Shown: positions 1 to 9,159, counted from the first letter of the stretch. The stretch: 55,283 bases of DNA from Flavimaricola sp. (GCA_029255105.1 JAQWWH010000026.1:1-55283), one strand, 5' to 3'. Translations and numbers: made by a program. Notes: generated by a model from the letters alone, not told the origin.

Positions 1-189
1 AGCGGATTGGGCAGCGCGATCATGATCGGCGGCGGCGCGGCCCTGTCTGCACTGGCCGGCAGTCTGTTGTCAGTTGAAACCGGTCCCCTGCCGCTACAAC
101 TCATTATGTTTGTGACCTCGGTCCTTAGCGGGACGTCCGTTTTGCTGGTGATGCGTCGTGAACGGGGTCTGGCAATCGGCACCCTCTGA
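1..189 (+). CDS. C-terminal end of an MFS drug-resistance transporter (Bcr/CflA-like), partial
   Basis: The reading frame is open from the first base and stops at 187-189, so only the last 62 residues of a longer protein are present. They form two hydrophobic helices, the first rich in small residues (GSAIMIGGGAALSALAGSLL) and the second ending in basic residues (VMRRER), as in the last two membrane helices of a 12-helix major facilitator transporter. The Gly/Ala pattern fits the Bcr/CflA multidrug efflux subgroup, but that is inference from a short fragment. An internal ATG could be mistaken for a start; the frame continues upstream, so a small separate gene is unlikely. Confidence 0.6.
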   Translation, partial: SGLGSAIMIGGGAALSALAGSLLSVETGPLPLQLIMFVTSVLSGTSVLLVMRRERGLAIGTL

Positions 190-219
190 ATCCGGCTTGA
201 TTTGCAGCCTTTGCAAGGG

Positions 220-233
220 CAGTTTGCAAACTG
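220..233. promoter_or_regulatory. Perfect 14-bp palindrome before the ScfR-like gene; candidate autoregulatory operator
   Basis: CAGTTTGCAAACTG reads the same on both strands and ends 19 bases before the start at 253. A second TTTGCAA lies just upstream at 210-216. RamB, a regulator with the same domain plan in Corynebacterium, is known to bind a TTTGCAAA-containing motif, so self-binding by the downstream gene product is a reasonable inference. Confidence 0.5.
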
Positions 234-252
234 TCCAGCAGGGGAAACCATC

Positions 253-1653
253 ATGGCCGCGCCAAAACTTTATGCCGGGGCCAAGCTGCGCGAGCTGCGC
301 ACAAGGCTTGGCCTGACCCAACGCAGGTTTGCAGAGCAGTTGGGCGTGTCGCTGCCCTACCTCAACCAGATGGAAAACAACAACCGCCCGGTCTCAACCT
401 CGGTGGTGCTGGCGCTGGCGCAAGAGTTCCGTTTTGACGTGACCGAATTGCAGTCGGGGGACGAAACCCGCCTGCTCAGCGATATGCGCGAGGCGCTGGC
501 CGATCCCGTCTTTTCCGGCCCCCTTCCGTCAGCCGCCGATCTGCGGCTGGCCGCGGGAAATGCCCCGGCACTGGCCCACGCCTTTCTCGCCCTGCACGCC
601 GCCTACCGTCAAAGCCACGAAAGACTGGCCTCCCTCGACGAGGCTTTGGGTCGCGAGGACGCCCGCCTGCAACCCAGCCCCTGGGAAGAGGTCCGCGACT
701 TTTTCCACTATTGCGACAACTACATAGACGCCGTTGACCGGGCGGCCGAGCGGTTTGCCACGCAGGCAGGACCGGCAGGCAATATCGCTGACGCGGCGCG
801 CACTGCCCTAGCCGCGCAGCAGGTCACGGTGATCGAGGTTGAGGACGGGCCCTTGCGGGACTACGACCCCGAAACGCAGGTTCTGCGCCTGTCCCGGCGC
901 GCCGCCGCTCCGACCCGCGCCTTTCAGATGCTTTTGCAACTTGCCTTGCTGGCCCAGGACCGGCTGCTTGAGGCAACTCTGGATCTTGCCCGTTTCCAGT
1001 CGCCCGAGGCGCGGTCCATCGCCAAGGTCGGGCTGGCCAACTATTTTGCCGGGGCTGCCCTCATGCCCTACGGCGCGTTTCTGGCCGCCGCCCGTGAGAC
1101 CCGGCATGATCTTGAGCGTCTGGCAGACCGCTTTGGCGCCTCGTTCGAGCAGGTGGCCCATCGGTTGTCGACCTTGCAGCGCCCCGGCGACAAGGGCATC
1201 CCCTTTTTCTTTGTCCGGGTGGATCAGGCGGGCACCATCACAAAACGGCACTCGGCCACGACATTGCAGTTCGCCCGGTATGGTGGGGCCTGCCCCCTTT
1301 GGAATGTGCACAGCGCGTTTGAGACGCCCAATTCCTGGTTACGCCAGCTTGCCGAAACGCCGGACGGGGTGCGGTACTTCTGCCTTGCCCGCGATGTCAG
1401 TAAATCGGGCGGCGCCTTTGACGCCCCAGTCCGACGCTACGCGATTGGTCTGGGCTGCGAGGTGCGCCATGCCGCCGCCCTCGTCTACGCCGATCACATG
1501 GACCTTGGCACGCCAGCCGCCTACCAGCCGATCGGGATTTCCTGCCGGATCTGCGAACGGCGGGAGTGCCACCAAAGGGCGGTTCCACCACTGGAACGCC
1601 GGGTGCGGGTCGACCCCGACCGACGCGGCGTCTTGCCCTATAGCGTGACGTGA
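253..1653 (+). CDS. XRE-family short-chain fatty acyl transcriptional regulator (ScfR/RamB type)
   Basis: A cytoplasmic transcription factor of 466 residues. Residues about 9-63 form an XRE/Cro helix-turn-helix (LTQRRFAEQLGVSLPYLNQMENN). The middle matches the IrrE-like DUF955 region that follows the HTH in this family. The C-terminus is the DUF2083 domain ending in a Cys cluster (CRICERRECHQRA). Relatives (RamB, MccR/PrpC regulators, ScfR) sense acyl-CoA and control acetate or propionate metabolism. The ATG at 253 was chosen because AGGGGA sits just upstream and residues from there match the family's usual N-terminus; an in-frame upstream start would run through the palindrome at 220-233. 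No acyl-CoA gene is adjacent, so its targets lie elsewhere. Confidence 0.85.
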   Translation: MAAPKLYAGAKLRELRTRLGLTQRRFAEQLGVSLPYLNQMENNNRPVSTSVVLALAQEFRFDVTELQSGDETRLLSDMREALADPVFSGPLPSAADLRLAAGNAPALAHAFLALHAAYRQSHERLASLDEALGREDARLQPSPWEEVRDFFHYCDNYIDAVDRAAERFATQAGPAGNIADAARTALAAQQVTVIEVEDGPLRDYDPETQVLRLSRRAAAPTRAFQMLLQLALLAQDRLLEATLDLARFQSPEARSIAKVGLANYFAGAALMPYGAFLAAARETRHDLERLADRFGASFEQVAHRLSTLQRPGDKGIPFFFVRVDQAGTITKRHSATTLQFARYGGACPLWNVHSAFETPNSWLRQLAETPDGVRYFCLARDVSKSGGAFDAPVRRYAIGLGCEVRHAAALVYADHMDLGTPAAYQPIGISCRICERRECHQRAVPPLERRVRVDPDRRGVLPYSVT

Positions 1654-1725
1654 TCAGGCAAATGGCCCCTTGATCTTTCCCCTCTGCGCCCTGCATCCTT
1701 GTGGCGAATTCTGGAAGGATACGGC

Positions 1726-2184
1726 ATGGAAATGGACGGCACCCGCGTGATCGCAGCAGATCGCGCAACGGTTTGGGCAAGGCTTAACGATGCGGAAACG
1801 CTCAAGGCCTGCATTCCGGGCTGCCAGGAGCTTTCGGGGTCCCCCGAAGAGGGCTTCGAAGCGACGGTGGTGCAAAAGGTGGGCCCGGTCAAAGCGACCT
1901 TCAAAGGCGCTGTCAGCCTGTCCAACGTCGTTCCGGGCGAAAGCTATACGATCTCGGGCGAGGGCAAAGGCGGCGTTGCCGGTTTTGCCAAAGGCGGGGC
2001 GGATGTGTCCCTTTTGGATGTCGAGGGCGGGACGGAACTGACCTACAAGGTTGTGGCCCAGGTGGGCGGCAAGCTGGCCCAATTAGGCAGCCGGATCATC
2101 AGCGGCTTTGCCCGTAAAATGTCCGACCAGTTCTTTGAGCGGTTTCAGGAAGAGGTCGAAGCAACAGGCGACGCTGAGGCCTGA
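1726..2184 (+). CDS. CoxG/SRPBCC-family protein (carbon monoxide dehydrogenase subunit G-like)
   Basis: A protein of 152 residues with the CoxG pattern: start MEMDGTRVI, then APIERVWARLND-like ADRATVWARLNDAETLKACIPGC, then VQKVGPVKATFKGAVSL and the C-terminal LGSRIISGFARKMSDQFFERF helix. The SRPBCC fold has a hydrophobic cavity; CoxG anchors CO dehydrogenase to the membrane in aerobic carboxydotrophs. No coxMSL genes are nearby, so a role with CO dehydrogenase here is unsupported; orphan CoxG proteins are common. ATG at 1726 is preceded by GGAAGG. It is followed convergently by the SGNH lipoprotein gene. Confidence 0.8.
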   Translation: MEMDGTRVIAADRATVWARLNDAETLKACIPGCQELSGSPEEGFEATVVQKVGPVKATFKGAVSLSNVVPGESYTISGEGKGGVAGFAKGGADVSLLDVEGGTELTYKVVAQVGGKLAQLGSRIISGFARKMSDQFFERFQEEVEATGDAEA

Positions 2185-2249
2185 AAGAGCCCGCCGTTCC
2201 TGTGACACGGTGCGTCTGCCTGGCGGTCCGTCGATCAGGCCCCATGAAA

Positions 2250-2936
2250 TCAGGGGGCCGCAAGGATCATTGCGGCGATCTGGTCCCCGATCAGGCGGCT
2301 ACCAAGCACTGACGGGTGCACCAAGTCTTCATCGTAGTGAGCGCGATTGCCCGGCTCTATGACCTGTGCAGCAGGGGCAAAAAAGACCCCCGACAGCCGT
2401 TCGGACAGCAACCAAAGCCGGTCGTTCAGTGCTGCAAGCTCTTCCTGACATCCCGAAAACTCACCCCCCGCATCGGGGGGGTCGTAGTAGCCCATGATGA
2501 CCAGCCTGGGGCCGTCCTCCACGATGCGTTGGACAAACGCGGGGATCGCACCCGAGGTCGCGTCCGGGCTGATCAAAGGGTCAACGGCGGCGAGGCAGTC
2601 GCCGCAGCCGCAGCCCTCGCCCAGGTCGTTCGCCCCGCCATCCATGACCAGCCAGGCCCAGTCGCCGGGCACGTATTGGTCCTGAATGCTCTCGCCTTGC
2701 GGGCCTAGAAACAGGGCTCCGGGGACCGAGGCATTGGCCACCTCCAATCCCAACCGGGTCGTCAGGACATCGGCGACAGAGGCGTCTTCTTCGCTGTTCC
2801 ACCAAAGGACGCTGTCACCGATGACAAGAATATCGCCAGTCAGGGGGGCGGATCGGTCCAGCAAACATCCTGACACCGCAAGAATGACAAGCAAGGCAAG
2901 GACAAATTCGCCAGTTCTTCGCATAGGCCATGACAT
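2250..2936 (-). CDS. SGNH/GDSL-type hydrolase, predicted lipoprotein
   Basis: A 228-residue protein with an N-terminal signal helix (FVLALLVILAVSGC) ending in a lipobox, Cys about residue 24, so it is likely lipid-anchored. The SGNH blocks are visible: block I ILVIGDSV, block III DGGANDL and block V DLVHPS, supplying Ser, Gly, Asn and the Asp-x-x-His pair. The family hydrolyses esters of lipids, sugars or acetylated polymers; the substrate cannot be read here. A CGCGDCL Cys-rich turn follows block III. The start at 2936 has GGGGG upstream; a second ATG at 2924 is equally possible and would not change the signal peptide. Confidence 0.8.
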   Translation of the reverse strand: MSWPMRRTGEFVLALLVILAVSGCLLDRSAPLTGDILVIGDSVLWWNSEEDASVADVLTTRLGLEVANASVPGALFLGPQGESIQDQYVPGDWAWLVMDGGANDLGEGCGCGDCLAAVDPLISPDATSGAIPAFVQRIVEDGPRLVIMGYYDPPDAGGEFSGCQEELAALNDRLWLLSERLSGVFFAPAAQVIEPGNRAHYDEDLVHPSVLGSRLIGDQIAAMILAAP

Positions 2937-3009
2937 GCCAAACCCCCTACTGTGTGTTGCACGGGGCCAGGGTTCCGTAGCGATGCGAATCTGTCAACGT
3001 GGCAAGCGG

Positions 3010-3210
3010 CTAACCTTGGGCCTTTTGCAGAGCCGCCCAGATCTGGTCCTTCAGATGCAGCCTTTGCCGGCGCAACTCGGTCATATGAGCGTCGTCTGTT
3101 GGTTCGACGTCGGTCTCTGCCCGGTGAATGGCGCGGTTTATCTCGTGATAGGCATCGGCCATGGCCGCGAAATGGTGGTCGGACTGGCGCAACGCGTGCA
3201 TTGCGGTCAC
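3010..3210 (-). CDS. DUF465 (YdcH-like) small coiled-coil protein, apparent 5' frame break
   Basis: A small charged helical protein; residues such as HRAETDVEPTDDAHM and LRRQRLHLKDQIW match the DUF465 proteins common in Rhodobacteraceae, whose function is unknown. The best ribosome binding site (GGAGAG) serves an ATG at 3254, but that frame stops after 15 codons, its TGA overlapping the GTG at 3210. In the frame of the rest of the gene, the bases after that ATG would read HTPHELAEEFPDHV, the usual N-terminus of the family, but they are one base out of frame. So the gene either starts at the weak GTG by coupled translation or carries a 1-base deletion (or sequence error) in codon 2. Confidence 0.7.
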   Translation of the reverse strand: MTAMHALRQSDHHFAAMADAYHEINRAIHRAETDVEPTDDAHMTELRRQRLHLKDQIWAALQKAQG

Positions 3211-3334
3211 GTGGTCCGGGAATTCCTCGGCAAGTTCATGGGGTGTATGGACATCGGACTCTCCTTTTGATGTGGTTTCCCACAGTCTGTCCCAATTGGG
3301 GTTGTCCAGCCTTGATACGGATCAATACCTGCCC

Positions 3335-4987
3335 CTAGCGCTGCGCCGTTTCCCAATGCGGATGAAACCATGGCTCTGCATTGGCCGAGGCAAGAGGTTG
3401 CCGGCCCAGGATGTGATCCGAGGCCTTTTCCCCCACAAGAATCGAAGGACCGTTAAGATTGCCGTTGGTGATCTGCGGAAAGATAGAACTGTCTGCGACG
3501 CGCAGCCGGTCCACCCCGATGACGCGGGTCTGGGGGTCCACCACCGCCATCGGATCGTCCGCTGCGCCCATCTTGCAGGTGCCACAGGGGTGATAGGCGC
3601 TTTCTGCGTGTTCGCGGATGGCGTCGTCCAGCGCCTCATCGCTTTGGGCATCGGAGCCGGGCTGAAGTTCGCGCCCGCGATAGGGTGCGAAGGCCTCTTG
3701 TGCAAAGATTTCGCGGGTCAGCCGGATGCATTTGCGGAAATCGATCCAGTCCTGTTCCGTCGACATGTAATTGAAGACGATGCGCGGGGCCTCGTTCGGA
3801 TCAGCGCTTTTGAGGGTGATCGCCCCGCGCGACGGGGACCTCATGGGCCCGACATGCGCCTGAAAACCATGGCCCCCCGCCGCGATCTTGCCGTCATAAC
3901 GGACTGCAAGCGGCAGGAAATGGAACTGCACATCGGGATAGCGGATGCCCGGACGGGAGCGGATAAACCCTGTGCTTTCAAATTGGTTGGAGGCAGCAAG
4001 GCCCTTGCGCGTGAACAACCACTGCGCGCCCAGAGCCGCTTTGCCCAGCAGGTTCCAGTAGGTGTACAGCGAGACAGGCTTGGTCGCGGCCATCTGGATG
4101 TACATCTCCAGATGATCCTGAAGGTTCTGACCAACCCCGGGCCGGTCCGCCACGACGTCGATCCCATGTTCGGCCAAATGGGCGGCAGGACCAATGCCCG
4201 ACAGCATCAAAAGCTTGGGCGAGTTGATGGCAGAGGCCGCGATGATCACCTCGGCCTGCGCCTCGATCACCTCGACCCGGCCCTTGCGCAGAACCTCGAC
4301 CCCTGTCGCAACCCCGTCCTTGATGACGATCCGCTGGGCGAGGGCCTGGACGACCTCGACATTGCCGGTCTTTTTGGCGGGTTTGAGGTAGGCATTGGCG
4401 GCGGACCAACGCTGACCCTTCCAGATGGTCGCCTCGAACGCACCGAAGCCCTCTTGCTGACGTCCATTGTAATCCTCGGTCAACGGGTAGCCAGCCTGTT
4501 GGCCTGCTTGGGTAAAGGCGCGGGTCAGGGGATTGGAGCGCGGACCGCGAGTGATGTGCAGGGGGCCACTGTCGCCGCGCCAGCCGTCGGCATTGTCGCC
4601 ACCATGCCAGTTCTCCATCCGCCGGAAATAGGGCAGCACATCTGCATAAGCCCAGCCCTGGGCGCCCGCCTCGGCCCAATGATCATAGTCCCCGGCATGG
4701 CCGCGCACATAGACCATGCCATTGATCGATGAGGAGCCGCCGATCACCTTGCCACGGGGCGTGGCCAGCCTGCGGCCGCCCAGATGAGGCTCGGGCTCGG
4801 AGGAGAATCCCCAGTCGTAGCGGGACATATTCATCGGATAGCTGAGGGCTGCGGGCATCTGGATGAAGGGTCCCGCGTCGGTTCCGCCATGTTCGATGAC
4901 GATGACCTTGCGCCCAGCTTCGGCCAGCCGATAGGCAATGGCGCAGCCGGCACTGCCCGCCCCGATGATGACGTATTCAGATTGCAT
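3335..4987 (-). CDS. betA: Choline dehydrogenase
   Basis: FAD-dependent GMC oxidoreductase of 550 residues that oxidises choline to betaine aldehyde at the membrane face. The N-terminus has the FAD dinucleotide motif [20 protein letters not shown] (residues 6-25). GMC signature 1 is visible as [20 protein letters not shown], and the C-terminal HPCGTCKMG segment holds the active-site His. Length equals the family norm. I chose ATG 4987 because family members begin two or three residues before the nucleotide motif; a GTG at 5005 is an alternative. It is the last gene of betI-betC-betA; 126 bases with a dispersed repeat separate it from betC. No betB follows. Confidence 0.95.
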   Translation of the reverse strand: MQSEYVIIGAGSAGCAIAYRLAEAGRKVIVIEHGGTDAGPFIQMPAALSYPMNMSRYDWGFSSEPEPHLGGRRLATPRGKVIGGSSSINGMVYVRGHAGDYDHWAEAGAQGWAYADVLPYFRRMENWHGGDNADGWRGDSGPLHITRGPRSNPLTRAFTQAGQQAGYPLTEDYNGRQQEGFGAFEATIWKGQRWSAANAYLKPAKKTGNVEVVQALAQRIVIKDGVATGVEVLRKGRVEVIEAQAEVIIAASAINSPKLLMLSGIGPAAHLAEHGIDVVADRPGVGQNLQDHLEMYIQMAATKPVSLYTYWNLLGKAALGAQWLFTRKGLAASNQFESTGFIRSRPGIRYPDVQFHFLPLAVRYDGKIAAGGHGFQAHVGPMRSPSRGAITLKSADPNEAPRIVFNYMSTEQDWIDFRKCIRLTREIFAQEAFAPYRGRELQPGSDAQSDEALDDAIREHAESAYHPCGTCKMGAADDPMAVVDPQTRVIGVDRLRVADSSIFPQITNGNLNGPSILVGEKASDHILGRQPLASANAEPWFHPHWETAQR

Positions 4988-5076
4988 CGGTCTGGTGCCT
5001 TGCACTGGTTGCCGAGGTTGCGGTTGTCGTGATGGTCATGAGCATTGTCCTGCGACTGGTTCGAGGCGGTTGGGGC

Positions 5077-5112
5077 CGCCTCCGGCGGGAGTATTTGGAA
5101 CGAAGCGAAGGG
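5077..5112 (+). repeat. Dispersed intergenic element, copy a
   Basis: Contains GCCTCCGGCGGGAGTATT followed by TGGAACGAAGCGAAGG. It lies directly behind the betC stop codon, in the betC-betA gap. Other copies are at 10186-10215, 16329-16352, 27503-27543, 37598-37630 and, weakly, 41804-41825. It is always outside genes. Confidence 0.65.
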
Positions 5113-5113
5113 G

Positions 5114-6619
5114 CTATTCGCCTCTTGGGAAGCGTTTGCTTTCCTCGAGCGTGTTGAGGTCCATGTGGTTGCGCATGTACCGTTCGGAGGCCTTTTGCAG
5201 GGGCTGGTAGTCCCAAGGGTAGTAGTCCCCGTTGCGCAGGGCCGGGTAGACGACCCAGCGTCGGGCCTGGCTTTCACGGACGGCGGCGTCAAAGGCGGCA
5301 AGGTTCCAACGCGCCTCGGATTTGGCACGCAGGCTTGCGACCGTGCCCTGATGGGCAGGATGATCGGCCAGGTTGGTCCTTTCCTGCGGGTCCGCGTCGA
5401 GGTCAAAGAGCTGGTCGGGGTCGAGGGCGCAGCGGATGTATTTCCATTTGCCGTAGCGCAGCCCGACGAGCGGGGCCTGACTGCCCTCGGCCGCGTATTC
5501 CATGGCAACAGGTGCGGTCCGCTCGGCCCCTTGCGCGAGGGGCAAAAGGGAGGTGCCGTCGGTCCAGGGCATAACCTCTTCCATGTCGATGCCCGCCAGG
5601 TCGCAAAGCGTCGGCAGCACGTCGATTGTCGAGACCGGCGTGTCGATCCTGTGGGGATCAAGTCCGGGGGCGGCGATCATCAACGGCACCCGGGCAGAGC
5701 CTTCGCGGAAGGACATCTTGAACCACATCCCCCCCTCGCCCAGCATATCGCCGTGATCCGAGGCGAAGAGGACAATGGCCTCTTGCCGGGTATCGCGAAG
5801 CGTTTTGAGGATACGGCCGATGTGATCGTCGAGGTAGGAGAGGTTGGCAAAGTAGGCCCTGCGCGATCGGGCGATGTCATCTGCCGTTATGTTGAAATTT
5901 TGATAGTCATTGGCGTCCATAAGCCGTCTCGAATGCGGGTCTTGTTCGGAATATGCAAATGCCGGGACCGTAGGCTGCAGATGTTTGCAGTCCTCGTAGA
6001 GGTCCCAATACTCTTTGCGCGCCACATAGGGGTCGTGCGGGTGGGTGAAGCTGACCGTCAGGCACCATGGCCGGTCCCCGCCCCGAGCCAGGTCATAAAT
6101 CCGCTGTCGGGCATGGTGGGCGACGTCGTCATCATACTCCATCTGGTTGGTGATCTCGGCCACACCTGCCCCGGTGACAGAGCCAAGATTGTGATACCAC
6201 CAGTCGATCCGCTCGCCCGGTTTTCGGTAATCCGGGGTCCAGCCGAAATCGGCGGGGTAGATGTCGGTCGTCAGCCGTTCTTCGAAGCCGTGCATCTGGT
6301 CAGGGCCGACAAAGTGCATCTTGCCCGACAGGCAGGTCAGATAGCCTGCCCGGCGCAGATGGTGCGCATAGGTCGGGATCGAAGACACGAATTCCGCAGC
6401 GTTGTCATAGACCCCGGTCCGCGACGGCAGTTGACCGGACATGAAGGACGCCCGCCCCGGAGCGCAAAGCGGAGAGCCGGTATAGGCATTGGCAAAGCGC
6501 ACCGATCGCGCAGCCAGAGCCGCAAGATGCGGCGTATGCAGCCAGTCCGCCGGTCCATCTGGAAAGAAGGTCCCGTTGAGCTGGTCGACCATGATGATGA
6601 GAATGTTGGGTTTGCTCAT
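5114..6619 (-). CDS. betC: Choline-sulfatase
   Basis: Hydrolyses choline-O-sulfate to choline and sulfate. The 501-residue protein has the sulfatase signature CAPGRASFMSG with Cys52, which is converted to formylglycine in active enzymes, and metal-binding IIMVDQLNG near the N-terminus. SDHGDMLGE is the second metal site. The C-terminal part (RNHMDLNTLEESKRFPR) matches the betC-specific tail. ATG 6619 overlaps the betI stop as ATGA, so the two are translationally coupled. The formylglycine-generating enzyme is not encoded in the window. Confidence 0.93.
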   Translation of the reverse strand: MSKPNILIIMVDQLNGTFFPDGPADWLHTPHLAALAARSVRFANAYTGSPLCAPGRASFMSGQLPSRTGVYDNAAEFVSSIPTYAHHLRRAGYLTCLSGKMHFVGPDQMHGFEERLTTDIYPADFGWTPDYRKPGERIDWWYHNLGSVTGAGVAEITNQMEYDDDVAHHARQRIYDLARGGDRPWCLTVSFTHPHDPYVARKEYWDLYEDCKHLQPTVPAFAYSEQDPHSRRLMDANDYQNFNITADDIARSRRAYFANLSYLDDHIGRILKTLRDTRQEAIVLFASDHGDMLGEGGMWFKMSFREGSARVPLMIAAPGLDPHRIDTPVSTIDVLPTLCDLAGIDMEEVMPWTDGTSLLPLAQGAERTAPVAMEYAAEGSQAPLVGLRYGKWKYIRCALDPDQLFDLDADPQERTNLADHPAHQGTVASLRAKSEARWNLAAFDAAVRESQARRWVVYPALRNGDYYPWDYQPLQKASERYMRNHMDLNTLEESKRFPRGE

Positions 6620-7200
6620 GCCAAGGCGCCTTTGATTTCGAGGTCCAGCATCCACAAGACATGAGCCGTTGCCCCGGCCCCATCCGGCGCCCCCCGCCGC
6701 AGGCCTTCGCGCAGATAAAGGCCGTCGATCAGCCCGCCCAGACGTTCCGCGATGCCCGGGGCGGCCTCACCTACCAGCGGGCGCAGGTCATGGACGAGGT
6801 TGGCGGCCAGCCGTCCCTTGTAGACCGCCAGAAGGCGGCCAGCCTCGGGCGATGTCCGGGCCAGAGCGTAGAAATTCAGCCATGCAGCAATGACCTCGGG
6901 TCGAAAGTTCGACGAATTGAACCCGGCCCGGATCACCGCAATCAGCCGGGCCTGCGGCCCTTCCGCCATCGCCAAGGCGCCCCGCACTTCGGCGCCATAG
7001 ACGGCCAGCACGTGGCGCATGGCGGCCAGGAATATCTGCTCCTTGCCGCCAAAGTAATGATGCGCCAGCGCTGACGACATGCCCGCACGGCGCGCAATCT
7101 GGCTTACGGTGACGTCCAGCGTGCCCTGTGCACCGATCTCGGCAATCGTCGCTTCCACCAAGGCGGCGCGGCGTATAGGCTCCATCCCGAGCTTTGGCAT
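6616..7200 (-). CDS. betI: Choline-responsive TetR-family repressor BetI
   Basis: A 194-residue TetR repressor. The N-terminus MPKLGMEPIRRAALVEATIA and the HTH TVSQIARRAGMSSALAHHYF are characteristic of BetI, which represses choline uptake and oxidation genes until choline binds. It is first in the betI-betC-betA operon and divergent from choX. I chose ATG 7200, nine bases inside the longest frame, because GAGGTG precedes it and BetI proteins start MPK. Its likely operator is the perfect dyad at 7272-7285, placed to control both directions. Confidence 0.93.
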   Translation of the reverse strand: MPKLGMEPIRRAALVEATIAEIGAQGTLDVTVSQIARRAGMSSALAHHYFGGKEQIFLAAMRHVLAVYGAEVRGALAMAEGPQARLIAVIRAGFNSSNFRPEVIAAWLNFYALARTSPEAGRLLAVYKGRLAANLVHDLRPLVGEAAPGIAERLGGLIDGLYLREGLRRGAPDGAGATAHVLWMLDLEIKGALA

Positions 7201-7271
7201 GTTTTGCACCTCAATGGCTCATGGCATGGCCCGAGAATTCAGGCTTGCCATACAGACCTAGATGTTCCTTT

Positions 7272-7285
7272 ATTGACTAGTCAAT
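7272..7285. promoter_or_regulatory. Perfect palindrome between betI and choX; candidate BetI operator
   Basis: ATTGACTAGTCAAT is a perfect 14-bp dyad, 71 bases upstream of the betI start and 33 upstream of the choX start. TetR-family operators are dyads of this kind and BetI sites carry TTGA/TCAA half sites, so control of both operons by BetI is inferred. Confidence 0.65.
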
Positions 7286-7318
7286 CAAGAAAAAACCACG
7301 TCCACCAGGGAGACCGAT

Positions 7319-8242
7319 ATGAACCTCAGATATACTCTTTCCGCCCTTGCCCTTTGCGCGGCGAGCCCGGCCCTTGCCGATTGCGGCACCATCACCTTTT
7401 CCGATGTCGGCTGGACCGACATCACCGCCACCACCGCCGTGACCACCTTTGTCCTCGATGCCCTTGGCTATGACACCGACATCAAGCTTTTGTCGGTGCC
7501 GGTCACCTATACCTCCATGGCCGAAGGCGATGTTGACGTTTTCCTTGGCAACTGGATGCCCACGATGGAGGCCGACATTGCCCCCTACCGTGACGCCGGC
7601 ACGGTCGAAACCGTCCGGGTCAACCTTGAGGGTGCCAAGTACACGTTGGCCACCAATGCCGCTGGTGCCGCCCTTGGCATCGACAGCTTTGAGGCTATCG
7701 CCGCCAACGCCGAGGCCCTCGACGGTCAGATCTACGGGATCGAGCCCGGCAACGACGGCAACCGACTGATCCTTGACATGATCGAAGCCGATGCCTTTGG
7801 GCTGAGCGGGTTTGAACTTGTCGAAAGCTCGGAACAGGGGATGCTGGCGCAGGTCGACCGGGCGTCCAGCCGCGACACGCCGATCATCTTCCTCGGCTGG
7901 GAGCCGCACCCGATGAACGCCAACTTTGAGATGACCTATCTTGAGGGCGGCGATGACTGGTTCGGCCCCAACCTTGGCGGCGCAGAAGTGGCCACCAACA
8001 CCCGGGCCGGGTTCTCCGCCGATTGCCCCAATGTGGGGGCGCTGCTGTCCAATCTCACCTTCACCCTGGCGATGGAGAACGAGATCATGGGCGCGATCCT
8101 GAACGACGGTGCCGATCCGGTCGACGCGGCGCAGGCCTGGCTGGCTGCCAACCCCGATGCCGTGACGCCCTGGCTTGACGGAGTGACCACCGCCGATGGT
8201 GGCGATGCCATGGCGGCAGTGTCGGCAGCCATCAACATGTAA
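7319..8242 (+). CDS. choX: Choline ABC transporter, periplasmic substrate-binding protein
   Basis: A 307-residue OpuAC-type binding protein with a Sec signal (MNLRYTLSALALCAASPALA, cleavage after ALA). The mature start CGTITFSDVGWTDI and VFLGNWMPTM match ChoX, whose aromatic residues cage the choline ammonium group. FLGWEPHPMN is also conserved. It is first gene of choXWV, head to head with betI, so expression should rise with choline. A ribosome binding site (GGGAGACC) precedes the ATG. Confidence 0.92.
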   Translation: MNLRYTLSALALCAASPALADCGTITFSDVGWTDITATTAVTTFVLDALGYDTDIKLLSVPVTYTSMAEGDVDVFLGNWMPTMEADIAPYRDAGTVETVRVNLEGAKYTLATNAAGAALGIDSFEAIAANAEALDGQIYGIEPGNDGNRLILDMIEADAFGLSGFELVESSEQGMLAQVDRASSRDTPIIFLGWEPHPMNANFEMTYLEGGDDWFGPNLGGAEVATNTRAGFSADCPNVGALLSNLTFTLAMENEIMGAILNDGADPVDAAQAWLAANPDAVTPWLDGVTTADGGDAMAAVSAAINM

Positions 8243-8325
8243 CGCCATTGGGGTTCCCGGCCACCGGCCGGGGACCCCGCACAGACCGAGGGCGGGCCTG
8301 CGGGCCTTGCCTGGAAAGGGCAGGC

Positions 8326-9159
8326 ATGGACTGGCTGACGGATAACAAGATACCGGTGGGCCGCACGGCCAAGGTGGCCTTCGACTGGCTCAAGGACAAC
8401 GGGGCGGGGTTCTTTGACTGGCTCAGCCTGGTGCTGGAGGCGATGATCGACGGGATCCTCTGGCTGCTGCAGACGCCGCATCCCTTTGTGATCATAGCAC
8501 TTTTTGTCGCCCTGACATGGGTCCTGCAGCGCCGCTGGCAACCATGTCTGCTGATCGTGCTGGGGTTCATGTTCATCCTCAATCAGGGCTATTGGGAGGA
8601 GACGACGGAAAGCTTGACCCTCGTCCTGTCCTCCTGCGTGGTCTGCATGGCGGTCGGCGTCCCGATCGGCATCGCGGCTGCCCATCGGCCAAAACTGTAT
8701 TCCTGGATGTCGCCCATCCTTGACCTGATGCAGACCCTTCCGACCTTCGTCTACCTGATCCCGGCCATCGTGTTCTTTGGCATCGGCATGGTGCCCGGGC
8801 TGATCGCGACGGTGATCTTCGTCCTGCCTGCCCCGATCCGGTTGACCCATCTTGGCATCTCTTCCACCCCCCAGCCCTTGCTGGAAGCGGCAGAGGCCTT
8901 CGGGGCCACCCCAAGCCAGGTTCTGTGGAAGGTCGAACTGCCGTCGGCCTTTCCCCAGATCATGGCCGGGCTGAACCAGACGATCATGCTGTCGCTGTCC
9001 ATGGTCGTGATTGCTGCCCTCGTCGGGGCCAGCGGGCTTGGGGTTCCGGTCGTACGGGCGCTGAACTCCGTCAACACCTCTTTGGGCTTTGAATCGGGGA
9101 TCATCATCGTGGTGGTCGCCATCATGCTGGACCGCATGCTGAGGGTGACACGCAAATGA
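8326..9159 (+). CDS. choW: Choline ABC transporter, permease
   Basis: A 277-residue inner-membrane permease of the ProW type with six or more hydrophobic helices. The coupling motif EAAEAFGATPSQVLWKVELP, which contacts the ATPase, is clear. The N-terminal segment (MDWLTDNKIPVG) matches ChoW and supports ATG 8326, which has AAAGGG upstream; the frame is open further upstream but that part is GC-rich spacer. The stop overlaps the choV start (ATGA at 9156-9159). Confidence 0.92.
   Translation: MDWLTDNKIPVGRTAKVAFDWLKDNGAGFFDWLSLVLEAMIDGILWLLQTPHPFVIIALFVALTWVLQRRWQPCLLIVLGFMFILNQGYWEETTESLTLVLSSCVVCMAVGVPIGIAAAHRPKLYSWMSPILDLMQTLPTFVYLIPAIVFFGIGMVPGLIATVIFVLPAPIRLTHLGISSTPQPLLEAAEAFGATPSQVLWKVELPSAFPQIMAGLNQTIMLSLSMVVIAALVGASGLGVPVVRALNSVNTSLGFESGIIIVVVAIMLDRMLRVTRK

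Noticed and set aside
2686-3270. A 194-codon plus-strand frame across the SGNH and DUF465 genes
   Set aside because: Antisense to two recognised genes, with no ribosome site and no family pattern.
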